Source: Flavobacteriales bacterium UBA7666
Lineage (GTDB): Bacteria; Bacteroidota; Bacteroidia; Flavobacteriales_D; Crocinitomicaceae
Length of the DNA: 64,000 nt
Direction of reading: 5' to 3'
NCBI GenBank assembly: GCA_002483265.1
Contig: DLHO01000027.1
Coordinates: 62,001-126,000 of the forward strand
Shown: positions 62,481-64,000 of the stretch, in pieces
How positions within the stretch are numbered: position 1 is the first letter of the stretch
How the letters are laid out: every line of letters begins with the position of its first letter
Notes under the pieces: model-generated
Database searches by the model: none
The model's input: the letters and a program-made list of their open reading frames with translations, nothing else
What the model was told of the DNA's origin: nothing
Program-made: the position numbers and the translations under genes

Positions 62481-62590
62481 CCAAAAAAGAAGAGAGACTG
62501 GAAATAAAGTCTCTCTTCACACGCTACCTAACTAAACCTAACTACTACTACTTATACTCTTCTAACGCAGTGTTTTTGCTTTTGGTACAT
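62481..62590 (-). ncRNA. Candidate minus-strand small transcript 1 with terminator
   Basis: On the minus strand, a 12-codon ORF (MYQKQKHCVRRV, 62590-62552) runs into ATAAGTAGTAGTAGT (62555-62541), and then an intrinsic terminator: an 11-bp stem GAAGAGAGACT/AGTCTCTCTTC (62518-62489) followed by TTTTTT. No convincing promoter was found upstream, so the 5' end is unknown. It could be a short mRNA or a regulatory RNA. Confidence 0.45.
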
Positions 62591-62851
62591 GTGAAGGATG
62601 TAATTAACGTCTTTTAACTAATCTTATAGGGAGGAGAGAGCTTGAAGGCAATAAGATATTAAGATGTAAGGCTTTGATTGTCTTTTATTTGAATTGGAAT
62701 TCGAATAGTTTAAAACATTATTTTGATTTTATTCTGTAAAAACAAGACTTGGAACAATAAGGAGTATGAAACAGAATTATCGCAGGGAACGACCATTCAA
62801 AAACATCATTCAGATTCTGTTTTTCATTCAGATAATGAAGTTCCTAAAAAC

Positions 62852-62973
62852 AACAAGAGAGAAGCAGGCGCTCCTCTCTTGTTCCAACCTAAACTACTAC
62901 TACTTATGAAAACTAACCTCTAACCTCATAGCAAATAACGTACCAAAGTATTTTATCTGTTTATGATGTTAGC
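62852..62973 (-). ncRNA. Candidate minus-strand small transcript 2 with terminator
   Basis: A TATCTTTG promoter element (62986-62979) would start a transcript near 62973. It would contain a 9-codon ORF (MRLEVSFHK, 62929-62900) ending in three consecutive in-frame TAG codons, which are part of the ATAAGTAGTAGTAGT motif (62907-62893). It would end at a 10-bp stem AACAAGAGAG/CTCTCTTGTT (62883-62852) with a GTTTTT tail. Predicted length is about 120 nt. It has the same plan as candidate 1. Confidence 0.5.
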
Positions 62974-62978
62974 GTATA

Positions 62979-62986
62979 CAAAGATA
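62979..62986 (-). promoter_or_regulatory. TAnnTTTG element for small transcript 2
   Basis: TATCTTTG on the minus strand matches the -7 consensus exactly. No TTG at the -33 distance. It lies in an otherwise empty region, which makes a small-RNA promoter plausible. Confidence 0.45.
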
Positions 62987-63085
62987 ACGGACGCATTTCG
63001 ATTTTGTTTCATAACTAAGTTCTTTTTAACATTATTTGCAAAACGCGAATTTTAGTGAAATGGGCACGTAAGATAAGATTTCATG

Positions 63086-63093
63086 TATCTTTG
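63086..63093 (+). promoter_or_regulatory. TAnnTTTG -7 element upstream of metF
   Basis: TATCTTTG lies 32 bp before the metF ATG. An AAGG stretch directly precedes the start codon. No -33 TTG was identified. Confidence 0.5.
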
Positions 63094-63125
63094 ACGTCGA
63101 ATTATAATATTTCCTCTCTGAAGGC

Positions 63126-64000
63126 ATGAAAGTTATCGATCATTTAAACGCAGCGAAAGACACGCTATTTTCATTTGAAATTCTCCCTCCGTTAAAAGGA
63201 GCGAATATTCAATCCATTTACGATGGTATTGACCCATTAATGGAATTCAAACCGAAATACATTAATGTAACCTATCATCGCGAAGAATTCATCTATAAAG
63301 AACGCGAGAAAGGACTTCTTGAAAAGATTGCCATTCGCAAGAGACCCGGAACGGTTGGAATCTGTGCGGCGATCATGAATAAGTATGATATAGATGCAGT
63401 TCCACATTTAATCTGTGGCGGATTCTCACGAGAAGAAACCGAAAACGCTTTAATCGACTTGCAGTTCTTAGGAATTGACAATGTGTTGGCATTGCGCGGT
63501 GACTCCATCAAAACAGAATCTACCTTTAAACCGGATCCCGAAGGGCATAAATATGCCGTTGAGTTAATTGAACAGATTTCAGAAATGAATCAGGGAAATT
63601 ATTTGGTGGATGACATCCAATTGGCTCCGACGAATTTCTGTATTGGTGCAGCAGGTTATCCTGAAAAGCATTTCGAAGCGATGAATCTAAGTACGGACTT
63701 ACAATATCTGAAAGCGAAAGTGGATGCAGGTGCTGAATATATTGTAACCCAAATGTTCTTCAACAATCAAAAGTATTTTGAGTTTGTGGATGCTTGCCGT
63801 GCTATTGGAATTACTGTTCCGATTATTCCGGGGATTAAACCGATTACGACCTTGAACCATATTTCCTTTTTACCGAAGGTATTCCATATTGATCTTCCTG
63901 AAGAATTGAGTAAGGACTTAATCAAGTGTAAAAGCAATAGGGAAGTTTTTGAAGTGGGTGTTGCATGGGGAATCCATCAATCGCAAGAACTCAAAAAGGC
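63126..64000 (+). CDS. metF: Methylenetetrahydrofolate reductase (3' end outside window)
   Basis: MetF reduces 5,10-methylene-THF to 5-methyl-THF for methionine synthesis, using FAD and NAD(P)H. The visible 291 residues start KVIDHLNAAKDTLFSFEILP, then show NVTYHREE, VPHLICGGFSREE, NVLALRGDS, GAAGYPEKHFEA, DAGAEYIVTQMFFNN and VPIIPGIKPI; all are conserved segments of the TIM-barrel reductase. The gene continues past the window, with perhaps 25-30 residues missing. No SAM riboswitch was recognised upstream. Confidence 0.95.
   Translation, partial: MKVIDHLNAAKDTLFSFEILPPLKGANIQSIYDGIDPLMEFKPKYINVTYHREEFIYKEREKGLLEKIAIRKRPGTVGICAAIMNKYDIDAVPHLICGGFSREETENALIDLQFLGIDNVLALRGDSIKTESTFKPDPEGHKYAVELIEQISEMNQGNYLVDDIQLAPTNFCIGAAGYPEKHFEAMNLSTDLQYLKAKVDAGAEYIVTQMFFNNQKYFEFVDACRAIGITVPIIPGIKPITTLNHISFLPKVFHIDLPEELSKDLIKCKSNREVFEVGVAWGIHQSQELKK

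Noticed and set aside
62723..62923. 66-residue plus-strand ORF in the 3' intergenic region
   Set aside because: It crosses the terminator and GTAGTAGTAGT motif of a candidate minus-strand transcript, and its sequence is low-complexity and lysine/asparagine-rich without recognisable features.

Overview
The window is a stretch of chromosome from a member of the Bacteroidota. It is most probably a Flavobacteriales species of the Fluviicola/Crocinitomicaceae type, and that placement is inferred from family content only. Supporting signs are three secreted proteins ending in type A sorting domains of the type IX secretion system, SprB-type repeats, a SPOR protein with a prokaryotic CCDC81-like HU region, HemJ, sigma-54 and Kdp gene arrangements of the Bacteroidota kind, TTG starts, and many TAnnTTTG promoter elements in place of the proteobacterial TATAAT. 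No tRNA, rRNA, CRISPR array, insertion sequence or prophage was recognised.

Layout. 0-6 kb: the start of a secreted protein, a DUF4382 lipoprotein, mfd, and small unknown genes around a five-unit 22-bp tandem repeat. 6-9.7 kb: an AT-rich restriction-modification island. It holds two unrelated restriction endonucleases whose founding members both read GGNCC, one intact C5-cytosine methyltransferase with a fused helix-turn-helix, the decayed 3' end of a second methyltransferase, and a frameshifted vsr gene. 10-20 kb: a TPR/LuxR-like regulator, paired structured hairpins, a secreted M43 metalloprotease behind an operator-like palindrome, an orphan BlaI-type repressor, a secreted C1 peptidase, dprA and a TonB-dependent receptor. 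20-31 kb: uvrC, an M48 protease, a cyclase-family enzyme, hemJ, a crotonase, a polysaccharide flippase, a SprB-repeat surface protein and a SPOR protein.

31-41 kb: a MacAB-like three-gene export system with an HxlR regulator, then a large TPR protein translationally coupled to an outer-membrane beta-barrel, divergent from ftsE. 41-53 kb: a potassium island. It starts with an NtrC-type sigma-54 activator, followed by a small unknown gene, a 29-residue membrane peptide, kdpF, kdpA, kdpB, kdpC, a porin-like barrel, a free-standing KdpD sensor half, a separate HAMP-PAS histidine kinase and a second barrel. The usual KdpD/KdpE pair is therefore replaced by a split sensor and, by inference, a sigma-54 output. 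53-64 kb: an operon of a lysyl-endopeptidase-like secreted protease and two glycosyltransferases, an OmpR-type regulator, dCMP deaminase, an S41 processing protease, an unknown membrane protein, a 700-bp non-coding stretch with two candidate minus-strand small transcripts, and the start of metF.

The less ordinary signals are the restriction island with its remnants, the split Kdp sensor with a sigma-54 activator, a GTAGTAGTAGT motif placed before intrinsic terminators on the minus strand at three loci, a TTTG-N4-ATG arrangement suggesting leaderless mRNAs, and a palindromic repeat abutting or invading the ends of two genes, one of them mfd.
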